64,000 bases of DNA from Vitellaria paradoxa (lineage: Eukaryota; Streptophyta; Magnoliopsida; Ericales; Sapotaceae): the NCBI GenBank assembly GCA_019916065.1, contig CM034234.1, forward strand, positions 6,484,342 to 6,548,341, in the 5' to 3' direction. Numbering within the stretch: position 1 is the first letter of the stretch; the number at the start of each line of letters is the position of its first letter. The position numbers and the translations under genes were made by a program. Shown in pieces: positions 25,355 to 37,801 of the stretch. The notes under the pieces were generated by a model that was not told the DNA's origin, did not search any database, and saw only the letters and a program-made list of their open reading frames with translations.

Positions 25355-25639
25355 ATTTTTTAAATTTATTTAGCAAAAATAAGTGGAGTAAAATAAGTTA
25401 ACGAAGGGATGCATTTATTATTTATGATATTTTTTTTAAGATAAGGGCTTGAAATTACTTTTTAATTTTAAGTTCTTAAATTAAATCTTAACTCAATTTA
25501 AAAAAATACGTTGATCAATTTTATATAAATTAATGACTAAGATATAAATTATGACTGAGATTTAATTTGAAGAATATAAAATTGAATACTTACCAAAAAT
25601 AAAGCAAGATACTTACCCCCAAACAAAAAAAATAAAAAG

Positions 25640-27306
25640 ACAAATATGGAGTTGAAAAGATTTTCAAACCCTTTTGCCCATTTCTTTCATTCTCGAACTC
25701 CCAAACCCAAGCATAACAGTCTTCAAAGCTCTGTTGTCGGCTTTTACCACTCTTTCCCACTGCTTACATCACGGAACTCTCTCTCTCTCTCTCCCCCAAG
25801 ATACCCGCAAGCTTTTCTGATCTGTTGTGAAGCAGAGGGATTGGGCAGAGTCGAAAGGAAACCTTCAGGAGGAGGAGCAGAAACAAGGTAGCAACATTAT
25901 TTCTGGAAAACCCTATAATTGTAGTTGTTCAGGTGTAGCATAGGCTGTATCGTCACGTGTCGAATCGATGTTTGTGTACAGACACGTGTATTCTTCTGTC
26001 TCTGGAAGCATGTGAAACGGTACCTTGCTTTTACTTCATATCCAGATCCATGGCAGTTGCCATCAGTTTGTTGCAGATGATGGCGGCCGTTTCTATCTTT
26101 TTCAACAGTAGGTCAATCTGCTCCGTTTCTAGGATTTGGATTTTTTTGGGGGGGGGGGGTGTGGTTGTTTTCTTGAATGGGGGGTTTTGATGCAAACCCT
26201 TTAGTGTTGCTATTTTGGGGATGTGGATGGTACAGTGAAGATCTAAGCGGATGGATTGGGTTCTGGATTTTTTTTTGGGTTAATTCCTGCGTTTAGTATC
26301 GATAATATCTCTTAAGGTCTCACTGCCAGTTTTTTTTTTTTAATTATTATTATTATTTTTTTCTGTTTAGTATAGGTTAAAGTGAAACTATATCTATTTA
26401 TAAAGACAAAGGATAAGTAAATCTTGTAATTTATGAATTCATGGTGAACTGATTTAAGTCAATTCATTGAACTAGTCTATTGCCTCAACCATATTAATTG
26501 GCAGAGTTTCTGTTGAGTATGTGCAACCCTGTTAAATTTGTGTTGTTTAATGTTGTGAATGGATTGGAGCTTGGCCTTGTGCTTATACTTTGTCAGAACT
26601 GGCAGTTCTTAAATTATTTGGCTATGTCTTTGGTACATTTAAAGTTTTGATCTTGTAAGCTTTAGTGTGCTCAAGCCATGTTATGACACTTGGATTTCAT
26701 AGGTTAGTTTTTTGTTTAATATCTGACATATTTTTGGTATATGTCTTGTTGAATCAGGATTGAAGTTTGAACAGTTGTTCAGTGAGGAAGTGTTTTGGCA
26801 TATGTCACCGCTTGGAGTTTGTTTAATGGATTACAAAATAATGTCCACTGATCCCTTATAATGAAATTAACATTCAGGTGGTATTTCCCTTTGCTATGTT
26901 TGTGATCTAATAATGTCTCCGATATGAATAATTAAAATCCAACAGTTTAGTGGAACATTCAGAACTAGCATGAAGATGGCTTTGATTTTGAGAAGAACTA
27001 ATTAATGTGGAAGCTTTGCTGCATCAACAATTTCCGTGTGAATAAACTTATCATGGGGGCAACTGTTTGATTTGATATGGCCAAGTTAAATACGCTGACC
27101 TGCAAGGCTTGATTTAATTGTGCTGGGTTATTGTCTTTGTATCCTCCGAGTGATGAATGGTGCAGTTATGTTCTCAAGTTTCCATGATATTCTAGATGAG
27201 CGATGGAGATTGCATTCGTGTGCTGGCAGTTTGTGACCTGGAAGGGTTAGATGGCTATCAGACTATAGTGCTGAATTCCTATTTATTTTGAGAGTCAAAT
27301 TGCAAC
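25640..27306 (+). promoter_or_regulatory. Probable EIN2 5' UTR with upstream reading frames and leader introns
   Basis: The sequence changes from very AT-rich to balanced at about 25640, with a CT microsatellite at 25782-25796 typical of plant leaders. A candidate splice donor follows GAAACAAG at 25887. Acceptor-like sites appear near 26758 and 26945. The 84-codon-scale frame at 25646-25891 ends just past that donor and is best read as leader, not a gene. EIN2 genes are known to have introns in their leader, but exact junctions cannot be proved from sequence. Confidence 0.45.
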
Positions 27307-30300
27307 ATGGACACTGAGAGTTCAACTGATAACCATCAGCCAAGCATTATTCAGCGGCTGCTTCTTGCTGTCCCACCTGTGCTTTTAATTGCAGTAGGAT
27401 ATGTTGACCCAGGAAAGTGGGCTGCAGCCTGTTGAGGGAGGAGTCCGTTTTGGGTCTGATTTGGTTTTGCTAATGCTTGTTTTCAATTTTGCTGCTATTT
27501 TGTGTCAGTACCTTTCAGCTCGTATTGCTGTGGTCACTGGAAGAGATCTTTCCAAGGTATTTCTTCCTTATTTTTTTCCTGTTATTAATATTTTGTCATT
27601 TTTAGCACTTTGTCCATTTGTTTGCATCATATCAAAATAAATTATTTTATTCAAATATTTTATTAAACTAAACTTATTTTTAGTAAATAATATAATTAAT
27701 TTAATTTAATTAATATGAAATATATTTTATTAAATAATATAATTAAATTAATAAATTATTAGATTTAAAATTAATTAATTAATTAATTAAATTAATTTGA
27801 AATCTATCTTGTTAAATTACTTATAACAAATAATATAATTAAACTATATTTAATATACTTATTTTTATTGAATTAAAGTATTTTTAATAAACAATTTAAT
27901 TATGTTATTTGTTAAAAGTAATCTAATTAATTAAATTTAATTAAGTAAATTAAAATTAACAAATAATTTAGTTAATCAATTTAATTAATTAAATTACTTT
28001 TAACAAACAATATAATTAAACTATATTTAATATATTTTATTTTTATTGAATTAAATTGTTTTTAATAAATAATATTATTAAAATAAATAAATTTAATAAT
28101 TATTTTAATAAATAATGTAATTAATTAAATTAAATTAATCAATTTAATTAATTCACTAAATTAATTACTAACTAATTTAATTAATCAATTAATTTTTAAA
28201 AACTAATAAAATTAAATTTTTATTAAAATAAAAATTTATTGCTATAAACAAAATTGCATTTCGAATTGGAGTTTCAATTTTCACTTTAGGGGAAAAAAAA
28301 TGACAATAGAACACATAAACAATTAACCGTAGATAGAAAAATGACAGCGTTACTAGATGGGCCCTTAATTATTGAGTTAAAGTGGTGGTTTTTTTTTTTT
28401 TTTTGGGTTATTTTCATGTGTTGATAGTCAATATGCCTTCTTGTGGGTACCACAACTGGTACAACCTCTGTCGTTTTTGTGCTTAAAACCCTTCTCAACA
28501 TATGTAGGATTTTTATTTGTTGCTTTGCCACTTTACTAATTCTGCTGATTTACTTGTATGGTTTTGTGCCGGCTGCTGACTTGTTATCTTTTGAATTCTT
28601 TTCTTTTCTTTTTTTTTTTTTTTTTTTTCCTTTTCCCTTGGTGATGGCAAAGATTTGTACTGAGGAGTATGACAACACAACATGCATACTCTTGGGAGTT
28701 TTAACAGAGCTTTCCTTGATTGCTTTGGACTTTACAATGGTAGATTCTCCTTTTTATTAATTATAGATATAGATGACTCGTTTAATTGTTTATTTGGATT
28801 ATAATATCTCTCATAATTGCCGTTATTTTGCTAGATTCTGGGTGCTGCGAATGAGCTCAATCTAATTTTTGGCGCAGACTTATTCACTTCTGTATTCTTT
28901 ACGGCTATTGGTGCTGTTATATTTCCAGTTCTTGCTGCTATCTTGGTAAGCCTGATTACTTGCATCTCTGTGTAATCCATCATTTATAATTGGCAATTTG
29001 AAGTGGATGGTACTATTATCTCAAGAAAACAAATTTTCAGGAAAATGGGAAGGTGAAGTTAGTTTGTGTATCAACAGCGAGCTTTATATTACTTCTTTAT
29101 GCTCTTGGAGTACTCTTGAGTCAACCAGAAATTTCAATTTCCACAAGTTTGATGCCGATGAAATTAAGTGGAGATAGTGTATTTGCTTTGATGAGTCTTC
29201 TTGGAGCAAATATCATACCTCACAATTTTTATCTCCATTCCTCTCTTGTACAGGTCTTTTTCTATCTCTCTAGGTGCTGTTGTGATATATCTATTGGCTT
29301 CTAATGGTGTGGCATCATATTTTACAGTGTCTTGCAATTGACATATATTCAAATTTCCTCCAAGCTTGCATTTAAGCATTGAAGTTTCAACTTGGCAGCA
29401 TTTAGGTATCAAAAACTGAGGAGAGAGATATTAAAGACTTTGGCTTGATGACATCATAACTTTCAATTTTGTTTGCTCATTTCTATGTATGATAAGACGC
29501 ACACTCTCGCGCACACACACGTTTTACGAACTGAACATCAGATTATTCATGGAAAACTCCTTCATTTGCAGATTGAATTTTGCATCATGAGCTACTTGAT
29601 GATTGTCATCATGATTCAAGGGTACATTTTTGTGGACGTTAGGAAGATGTTGACTTTATTCTTTACTGTGGCTAGATTTAGGCTGATCTAGAGATATTTG
29701 GATCTTCTTCTAGAAGAAAGTGTTGATGTGATTGCACAGTGCATAAGTATTTTGTCAGTCAGTTTTGTGGTACAGTTTAACAGTGGAGACTTATCTGATG
29801 GAGTTAATAAAAATAAAATGTACCTGTGTATGGTTTAATTGAATTTTGGTTAGAAGATAAATTAATTTAAAAAAAGATCTAATTTTCCTGTTTTATCGGT
29901 TTCTTCTTATAAAAAATAAGTTTTGTTAGTTTGTTAATGTTGTTTGGTTAATTGTTTACAAATTTCAAACTTCAATAGTTTCATTTACTTGAATTAGTTT
30001 CCAGTCTGAATTGTTGCTTCGTAAAGTGCTCAAATTACTTGGTTGAATATTTGGTGGTGCTCTCAGGCCTTTCTTCCTTTGTCTAACTTACTCAGTCAAT
30101 CAGATACAATGACAGACTTTGGACCTTTCCTGCCAGTATTAGCTATTTGTAATCCGAATTTACCTGTGGATTATAAATGAGTCAGTTGGAAAAGAGATGA
30201 AGGAGAGGGGTTTTTAAGGCCCCTTCCCCTCAATCTAATTTATATAGAACAAGAATTAAGTACATACTGCTAGATACATTCGTACGTACATGGTACCTAG

Positions 30301-33300
30301 CACATAAATGGGAGACAAAGAGGCAAAATCTGGATTCGATGAATAATACACTGAATGCATACAATGAACGATGAACCCATTAAATGGATACATCTTAACA
30401 CTCTCCTCAAGATGAACAGGGACAAAAGCAAAAATGTTCATCCTGAAAGAAAACAGCAATCTTCAAACTTCAAAGCAATCAAATCTTCAAATGCAACCTT
30501 CGTTGGATGGCAAACAAAACTGTGCTTTTAAACTAGAACTGAAAATACTGCTAACAAGCCTGGATAAATCACTTGATATTATGATATATCAAAATCTGTT
30601 TAGATAATGAAGGAGATAAAAGGAGCTTGGATACCAGTTTATGAACAAGGCTTCTACATGTAAGTGTGAAGCAAACAAGTAATGCAATTTATTTACTTTA
30701 ATTGCAACTATATTTTTGACAAGCATTTTTTGCCTTTTTCTTATGTTGCAATTTGCAACTTTAAAGGACATCATTTTACTTATTAAAAAAAAAAAAAAAA
30801 CTTTAAAGGACATCATTTTATTTAAAAAAAAAAAAAGAAAAAAGAAAAACTCTGAAGACATCAAGTAGACTATTAGTGAAGATCAAGTAAGGGGGCTTCT
30901 GTATGTTAGATTGTTTTATGATGATAACTAAAGGTATTGCATTTAATATCTGTGTGCGCTTCAGAACCATAATGAAGGGTAACGTCCTTTAAATTTATTA
31001 TAAAAAAAAGTTGGAACTCCTTTAAATTGATGCCATTACGGTACTTAAAAGTCTGAATTGTATAATTGCAGGAGGAAAAGTAAGTAAATTTAGCTTAATT
31101 TCTGTTTTTTTTTTTAATCTTATTTTTGAAGTTTTGTAGCCAATAATCGTCAATAAACCATCCCACTAACACAGGCACCCTCCCTCCCCCCCCCCCCAAA
31201 AAAAAAAAAAAAACGCAAGCACACCGAGTATAAAGATAGTTTCATCCTTTCTATTCTTAGAATGCCCAGAAAATGTGAGTTATCAGTAAACCATCACACC
31301 AACACAAGCACAAAAAAATAAAAAATAAAAAACACGAGCGCGCTGAATATAGAGGTAGTTTCATCCCTTCTAATCTTAGAATGCCCAAATAATGTGAGTT
31401 ATCAGTAAACCATCACACGAACGCAAGCACATTAATTGTCAAAAAAAAAAAAAAAAATGAGCACACTGAATGTAGAAATAGTTTCTCCCTTTCTAATCTT
31501 AAATGCCAAGAAAATGTCAGTTATTAAGAAGGTAGGAGTTTTTCTTTCAGCATATTGTTACACATGTTACTAACTTTTAAATTTTGAACTCATCTTCCAT
31601 TATCTTGCCTTATCAAACAGTTATTATTATATCATTATGGCACTTTGAGTGCAAAATTAATGAATTCTGGTTGTCTTTTCTTTCTTGCAGCAAGAACTGG
31701 GACCACTGAATGTTTCCATGGGGGTCTTGTGTCACAATCATTTTTTTGCCATCCTATGTATCTTCAGTGGCCTGTTCCTGGTGAATTATGCGCTTATGAA
31801 TGCGGCAGCAAATATGTACTACAGCACAGACTTTGGTTCGCTTACTTTTCAGGATGCATTATTGCTAGTCCAGGTTTGGGTTTCGTAAGCAATTCTTCAT
31901 ATTGTAACTGTTTGCATATAAGCTGCTTGCATTTAATTGTTCATAATCACTTTGGCGACTGCGAAAGAATTCCATTATATAATTATTTTTTTTAATGCAG
32001 GTATTTCGGAGTTCAACGATTCCCTTTGCCTTTTTACTGGTTCTGTACGTTTCCAGTCAAATAACTTCATTAACATGGAATCTTGGTAGACAAGCAATCC
32101 TGCATGATTTCTTTGGGATGGATATTCCTGGTTGGCTTCATCATGCTACAATCAGAATTATTGCCATTATTCCAGCCCTCTATTGTGTGTGGAACGCTGG
32201 AGCTGAAGATGTATATCAACTGCTAATAGTTACTCAGGTGGTGGTTGCTCTTATGTTGCCATCTTCTGTGATCCCCCTTCTCCGAGTTGCCTCATCAAGA
32301 TCTGTAATGGGTGTTTATAAGATTTCTCAGTTTGTGGAGTTCTTAGCACTGATCATGTTTTTTGGAATGCTGGGCCTAAAGATCATATTTCTGGTGGAGA
32401 TGATATTTGGGAACAGTTATTGGGACAGTAATTTGAGGTGGAATGTGGGGAGTTACATTGTTCTTCTCATCACTGCATTTACTTCACTCTGTTTGATGAT
32501 TTGGCTTGCGGCCACACCGTTGAAATCTGCCAGTAGCAGATTAGATGCTCATGTACAGAACTGGGATATAAAAGATATTGTAGCTGAGTCATCTGCAGAG
32601 AAAGAAGAAATTGATTTTTATGAAACTAGGAAAAGGTATGATAGGGGGGAACCCATGCTGAAGCAAGTACCTGCATTAGCACTGGACAAGTTCTCAGGGA
32701 CTAAGTCAAATATATCAGTTACGAGTGCCAATCTGAATTTACCAGAAGCACTCGTGGATTTGGATGACATTCCTCAGCTGACTACTATTGCAGAAAAAGG
32801 TTCTAATGATATGCAGCCTAGTCCCTCTGTATCACATCAGGTGGAACCCGCTACTGCAGTTGAAACAGTTGTGGTCTCAACTGTTTATAGTGAAGGTTCT
32901 GTTGGTGAGTCGGCTGATACCATTGCCTTGAATACAAAATCAATAGGCTTATTAGTAGAAAGGACTCCGAGCATAGAGGAGGATTTACAGATTGGCAATG
33001 ATGAGGGAGATAACTGGGATCCTGAAGAATCTCTTGAAGTGGTTTCTGGGAGTAGCGCTTCTTTAACATCGGAGGGTCCAGGGTCATATAGGAGTGTCAG
33101 TGGGAAAAATGATGACAGTGGGAGTGGTGCTGGCAGTCTTTCAAGAGTAGCAGGATTGGGCCGTGCTGGGAGACGTCAATTAGCTAAAATTCTTGACGAG
33201 TTCTGGGGACAGCTGTTTGATCCCCATGGACTAGCAGCACAAGAATCACAAGCTAAGAAATTGGATTTGTTATTGGGATTACATTCAAAGGTTGATCCAA

Positions 33301-36300
33301 AAGCTGCTGCCCCACTGGAAGTTACCAGTTCAAAGGAATTTACTGGATACATTTCATCTGTGAGTGGAAAAGGATTCGGCTCTCCTATAAATTCAAGTGT
33401 ATATGACTCCACCAAGCCACTGGGGGTGCAAGATAGCTTAGAGACATATGTGGTCCAACGGGGGTCATCCTCATCACGGCCCAGCCGCATGCAGTTGTTA
33501 GATGCATATGTGCAAAATGCTAGTCATAGTGCTCTTGACTCGAGTGAGAGACGTTATTCTAGCTTGCGGTTTCCAGCATCTTCGGATAGCATGCAAAACT
33601 CTAGTCATAATGCTCTTGAATCCGGTGAGAGGCGCTATTCTAGCTTGCGATTTCCACCATCTTCTGATACTGTGAAAAATAGTGTGTACAATTGTCTTGA
33701 CTCCAGTGAGAGGCACCATTCTAGCTTGCAATTTCTTCCATCATCTGATAGCGTGCGAAATTCTAGTCGTAATGCTCTTGACTCCAGTGAGAGGCGGTAT
33801 TCTAGCTTGCGATTTCCCCCATCTTCTGATATTAATGATTATCAGCCAGCCACTGTACATGGCTATAAGATTGCATCACATCTCAGACAAATTGCCAAAG
33901 AAAGTTCTCATTACTTAAATGGCCCAATGGAGGCACCAATCTTGAGATCTCCATCTTTGGGCACATCAAAGTACAAAGATTCAATTGCTTTTGCTTCAGG
34001 TCCAAAATTACAAAATGGGTTAAGCACACCGCCTGGTTTTTCGAAACCTGTTGTTTCTAGAAATATTTCATTGCAATCTGAAAGACCATTTAATGACCTT
34101 TGCTCTCCTGGACCTGCTGAGAATGTCAATGCTGCAGTCTATGCAAAGAAATTCCAAAGCTTGCCAGACATATCCGGACTCTCTCTTCCTTTCCGGGATG
34201 CATATGGGCAATCTATATATTCAAGTACTTCATTAAGGGCAGTAGCTCCCTTGGCATATGGTATTCGATCACCTTCAAAACCATACAGAGACCCATATGC
34301 TGTACAGTTCAGCTCAAGCTCAGACACTGGATCCCTGTGGTCCACACAGCCTTTTGAACAGTTTGGCGTGGCTGATAAAACATTTGCTATTGGGGGTGGG
34401 GTAGTTGGGCATAAGCAAAGTCCACTTACTCCAGAAATTACTACTGTGATGGATTTGGAAGCAAAGCTACTTCAGTCTTTCAGACATTGTATAATGAAGC
34501 TTTTGAAACTGGAAGGTTCTGATTCGTTGTTTGGACAGAATGATGGGGCTGATGAGGATCTTATAGATCGGGTGGCTGCGAGGGAGAGATTTCTTTATGA
34601 AGCTGAAACTAGGGAGATGACCCGGGTAGGCTACCCTAGTAACTCTCAGCATTCCTTTGACAGGAAGTTGGATTCTGCTTTGAAAAATGATGAGACTGAC
34701 GATGCCAAATTTCTGGTTTCCTCAGTTCCTCATTGCGGAGAGGGCTGTGTTTGGAGGGTGGATTTGATAATAAGCTTTGGGGTGTGGTGCATTCACCAGA
34801 TTTTGAAGCTCTCACTAAGGGAAAGTAGGCCAGAGCTTTGGGGAAAATACACATATGTACTAAATCGTCTTCAGGTAAGATTTTTCTGATTCTGTAATCC
34901 ATTAATATTTTTGTAGAACATTGCATGTCGTGACTATGGCATGTATAGTAATCCATCCCTTATTGGCCAAACTGGAAGACAGTGTTATATTTGTTTTTAT
35001 TGAGGTATTTCACCAATTCAGAATCACTGTTCAGTGAAATTTGCCACAGTAACTTTTAGTACGAGCTGGTTAGAAGTTCGCTGTGAGCTAATTCTTTATT
35101 TGGTATCTGTGCTTCAAAGTGTTTACTTGACCAATTCGGTCAGCCAGTTGAGGCAGTTGAAATCTAAAATTTCCGCCTTTTCATTTTTATATGGACAACC
35201 TGAATATTTATTTTTCTTTATTATTATTGACTGATTATGGAATTGGAACTGAATTCGTAAAAACTTGGGTTAGTTTTTAACTAGGTTGATTAGAAACGGA
35301 TTAGATTTCATTTGGATTTTGAACTGGATACATATTGTCTTGCAAAGTGGCACCTACAAAACAAAAAAGCCCAACCCTTACTGCTTGAGATCAGCTTCAA
35401 AGTTTTTTTTTTTTTGGGGGAGGGGGGGGTGCTTGTGTAAGTGCATATTTTTGTTTCTTTTAAATGGAAATCACACGGACCAGCATATCTAGTTTAACAT
35501 TCTTTGTGTACATATATTGTTCTCAGTTTGAATTAGATATATTCTTTATAGTTGGGTTTTTGTTGTAGCTGTTGGTCCTAGTTACAAGTCTAATTTTCTC
35601 ACCAGTTGCTTCTGTTATTAAATTTCCAATGTGTAAATTCTCTTGTAGCCTAATCTTTACACTATCGCATAGATGTCATTTAATTATGCTCATTGAGTGA
35701 ACATTTATTAAACTGCATTGCAGTCTGGCACGGTTGGCCATGATGGCCGTATATTTGTTTATTTGGTCTAAAGGCATTTATACGTAGGTATTAAAATTTG
35801 AGACATTGATACTGGTATCAGACTGCCATCATTGATAAAGGTGCCAGCTGCCCAGTAGCCATTCTAGGTTAGGCGCTTTTGGAGGTTAATGCTTGGATTT
35901 TCTTTGAATGTGTTTTGCCTGTTTGGTTCAACCAGGTCAACTTTTCCTTATTTCCCTTATCCTGTTCCAACGTATAATTTGTGGCACACAATGGCAAGAC
36001 ATATTCCGTTTTTTTATTCAAAACTGAGAGTGCCTTGTCAGTATTGTTTCCAGTCTTTTTGGTAATTGCGCTCATGCTTTTTCAAACTTCCTTTTTTTTT
36101 TGGTTCTTTTTACTTCCGTGTGTAATTCAAAAGTGGAAGGCAAATGCCTTGGAGCTGCCCATTCCTAGGTGGACTTTTAGTATATATTTCTTGTTTGTTT
36201 CTTGTCCATGTATGTCATTTTTTTCTGTTATCATTGTTCCGTTGCTTCTAGTTTGTTGACGACAAAGCTGGTGTGTATTTACTACAAATGTATCTGTGAC

Positions 36301-36674
36301 AGGGAATCATCGATCTGGCTTTTTCAAAGCCTCGAACACCAATGACCCCCTGCTTCTGCCTGCAAATTCCAGCAGCAGATCAACAGAGGTTGAGCCCACC
36401 TATTTCAAGTGGAAGCAGCTTGCCTCCACCTGCAAAACACAAATGTACCACCTCAGCGATGCTCTTGGATATGATCAAGGGTGTTGAAATTGCCATATCT
36501 TGCCGAAAGGGTCGGACAGGTACTGCAGCTGGTGATGTGGCTTTCCCAATGGGAAAAGAGAATCTCGCATCTGTTCTCAAACGCTACAAGCGTCGTTTAA
36601 ATAACAAGCAAGTTGGCGCTCATGAAGGTGGAATCGGGTCGGTCAGGATTTCCTCACCATCTCCGTACGGTTGA
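27307..36674 (+). CDS. EIN2: EIN2, NRAMP-like ethylene signal transducer, 7 coding exons, with a frameshift in exon 1
   Basis: Coding exons: 27307-27556, 28653-28739, 28835-28945, 29041-29253, 31691-31873, 32001-34874, 36303-36674, all with GT/AG sites. EIN2 sits in the ER membrane; ethylene releases its C-terminal part, which travels to the nucleus and represses EBF mRNAs. The N-terminal NRAMP-type region fills exons 1-5 and the start of exon 6 (ends near [11 protein letters not shown]). The C-terminal part carries [36 protein letters not shown] repeats, RAARE-type helices and the nuclear signal LKRYKRRL (residues 1331-1338 of 1362). One extra base in 27427-27430 shifts exon 1: the start frame ends at a TGA at 27433-27435 after 42 codons, while [10 protein letters not shown] continues one frame over. 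Everything downstream is intact. An alternative ATG at 27401 is in the downstream frame but loses the first membrane helix. Could be a real null allele or a sequence error. Confidence 0.93.
27640..28245. repeat. Near-pure A/T block in EIN2 intron 1
   Basis: About 600 bp made almost only of TTAATTAAATTA-like words, rich in short palindromes. G and C are nearly absent. No element ends are visible. It lies between exon 1 and a T-rich acceptor region. Confidence 0.8.
30750..30840. repeat. Short tandem duplication in EIN2 intron 4
   Basis: The block CTTTAAAGGACATCATTTTA followed by an A-tract occurs twice in tandem (about 30759-30800 and 30801-30838). Confidence 0.75.
31150..31530. repeat. Three-copy tandem repeat (about 120-130 bp) in EIN2 intron 4
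   Basis: Three consecutive units each contain an AACCATC(A/C)CAC start, an A-tract, a GTTTCATCC.TTCTA block, CTTAGAATGCCCA and GTGAGTTATCAGTAAACC. Units start near 31150, 31282 and 31402. The first unit carries a C11-A16 run. Non-coding and wholly inside the intron between exons 4 and 5. Confidence 0.8.
33510..33833 (+). repeat. Four tandem 81-bp repeats within EIN2 exon 6
   Basis: Four in-frame copies of a 27-residue unit (residues 785-892 after frame correction), with the consensus [20 protein letters not shown]. Copies 1, 2 and 4 are close; copy 3 is more diverged ([14 protein letters not shown]). Arabidopsis EIN2 has a single ERRYSSLR segment at the matching place just before QPATVHGY, from memory. 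Confidence 0.92.
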
Positions 36675-36767
36675 TAGCAGTTGTCTGAATTCGATTACAA
36701 CTAGGTGGATGATTTTTGAGTTGTTTGATTTTGGAAAGCAGCTGCTCATTGTCCATCCTATCGTTTT

Positions 36768-36802
<35 letters not shown>

Positions 36803-36940
36803 GCACGCGCGCGTATTAAATCTTTGCTTACAGTTTCTATGTATACATAGGATATAAAGTTACTGGTTATGTAATTCCATCATAATGGAGGAAAAGGTGG
36901 AAAATGGTTGTCATAATTGTCATTTTAATCGTTCTATCTC
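36675..36940 (+). other. Probable EIN2 3' UTR
   Basis: Follows the EIN2 stop. It holds a CT microsatellite at 36772-36800 running into a CGCGCACGCGCG block (36800-36813). No clear AATAAA is seen; ATTAAA occurs at 36814-36820. The adjoining retroelement starts near 36941, so the transcript may end at or inside it. Confidence 0.5.
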
Positions 36941-37193
36941 TGGAGCAAACTCCCTGTATCTTTTCTTTTGCCTCTTACCTATGGTGACAATTTGGTGATG
37001 AAATAGGGTGATAGCAAAGTGGAAGAATTGGAGGACTTCTGGCCTCCCAAGAGAAAGAATTCTTAGAATCTTCTCTACTGTTTAATTCCTCATTTACAAT
37101 GGTTTTTATAGAAGTAAATGTAATTGATCTTGTAACTATGTTCAACCTAACTATGGTTGGTCTAACTACTTACAATAGATTGTAACTAACTAA

Positions 37194-37801
37194 GCTAACA
37201 GTTTAGTTATAATAGTTGAACTAGGCCCAGTGATGGTTTGGTTCTTATTCCAGCTCAAGGTGGTTCACAGTTAAGCAACTCTCTCGACCTGACCCACTGA
37301 TGCACTTCAACTTGGTCCATTATTTCTTGACCTGCATGTGGACCCATCCTCTTATTATTAATCGATCAATGATCCATTTACTCATTAACCTTTTACATGT
37401 TTATATCTTTCTCTGGAAGTTTTTAATTCAACCTATCCATCTGTCATTTATTGTTTCACCAACCCTTTCACATATTTCATTGACTTTTTTTTTTTTTAAA
37501 TTTATGCCCTTATATTTGAATTTCCTTATCTAACGGTCGAGATTCAAGATAGTTTATAGTTGTTACATTTGGTCGCCCACGTGTACTTGGTCATTGCCTG
37601 TCCGAGGGTGTTATGGTTATTCCGCCCTATGCGTGTGTATTGATTTTCTTCCCATCCCTCTTCTCCTCACATGCTTTTACTTCTTTTTCTTTATTCTCAA
37701 ATAGATTGTATTTTTTTTTTCTTTTTTTGCTATTTTGTCTATGGCTGGTTGATTTTTTTTTTTTTTTTTATTTTTATAGCTGCTGCAGTGGTTTCATTAC
37801 A
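37194..37801 (-). repeat. Left LTR (3' LTR) of the Ty3-type element, portion matching the right LTR
   Basis: Aligns with 39995-40628 through shared blocks such as GACCCATCCTCTTATTATTA, CTGACCCACTGAT.CACTTCA and TGATTTTC.(C)CCCATCCCTC. Sequence 36941-37193 extends beyond the homology and may be the part deleted from the other LTR. Confidence 0.85.

Larger units (their letters stand above)
19366..25640. other. AT-rich intergenic region upstream of EIN2
   Basis: No gene is recognisable. It contains MITE-like elements (19941-20617, 21410-21540, about 23411-24441), AT microsatellites at 21300-21320, 23821-23863 and 25323-25350, a 67-bp tandem duplication (24095-24228) and A-tracts. The stretch 20990-21290 has a more balanced composition and a TATAAAG-like motif, but no open frame or RNA gene could be identified in it. 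Confidence 0.6.

Noticed and set aside
25646..25891. Plus-strand frame of about 80 codons upstream of EIN2 as a separate gene
   Set aside because: No family resemblance; position, CT tract and the donor near its end fit the EIN2 leader better.
31187..31212. CRISPR-like or regulatory significance of the C11-A16 run
   Set aside because: Simple homopolymers within an intronic tandem repeat; no CRISPR-type structure exists in this eukaryotic window.
33498..33731. Antisense open frame across the EIN2 repeats
   Set aside because: Its repeats mirror the sense-strand repeats; no independent evidence for coding.
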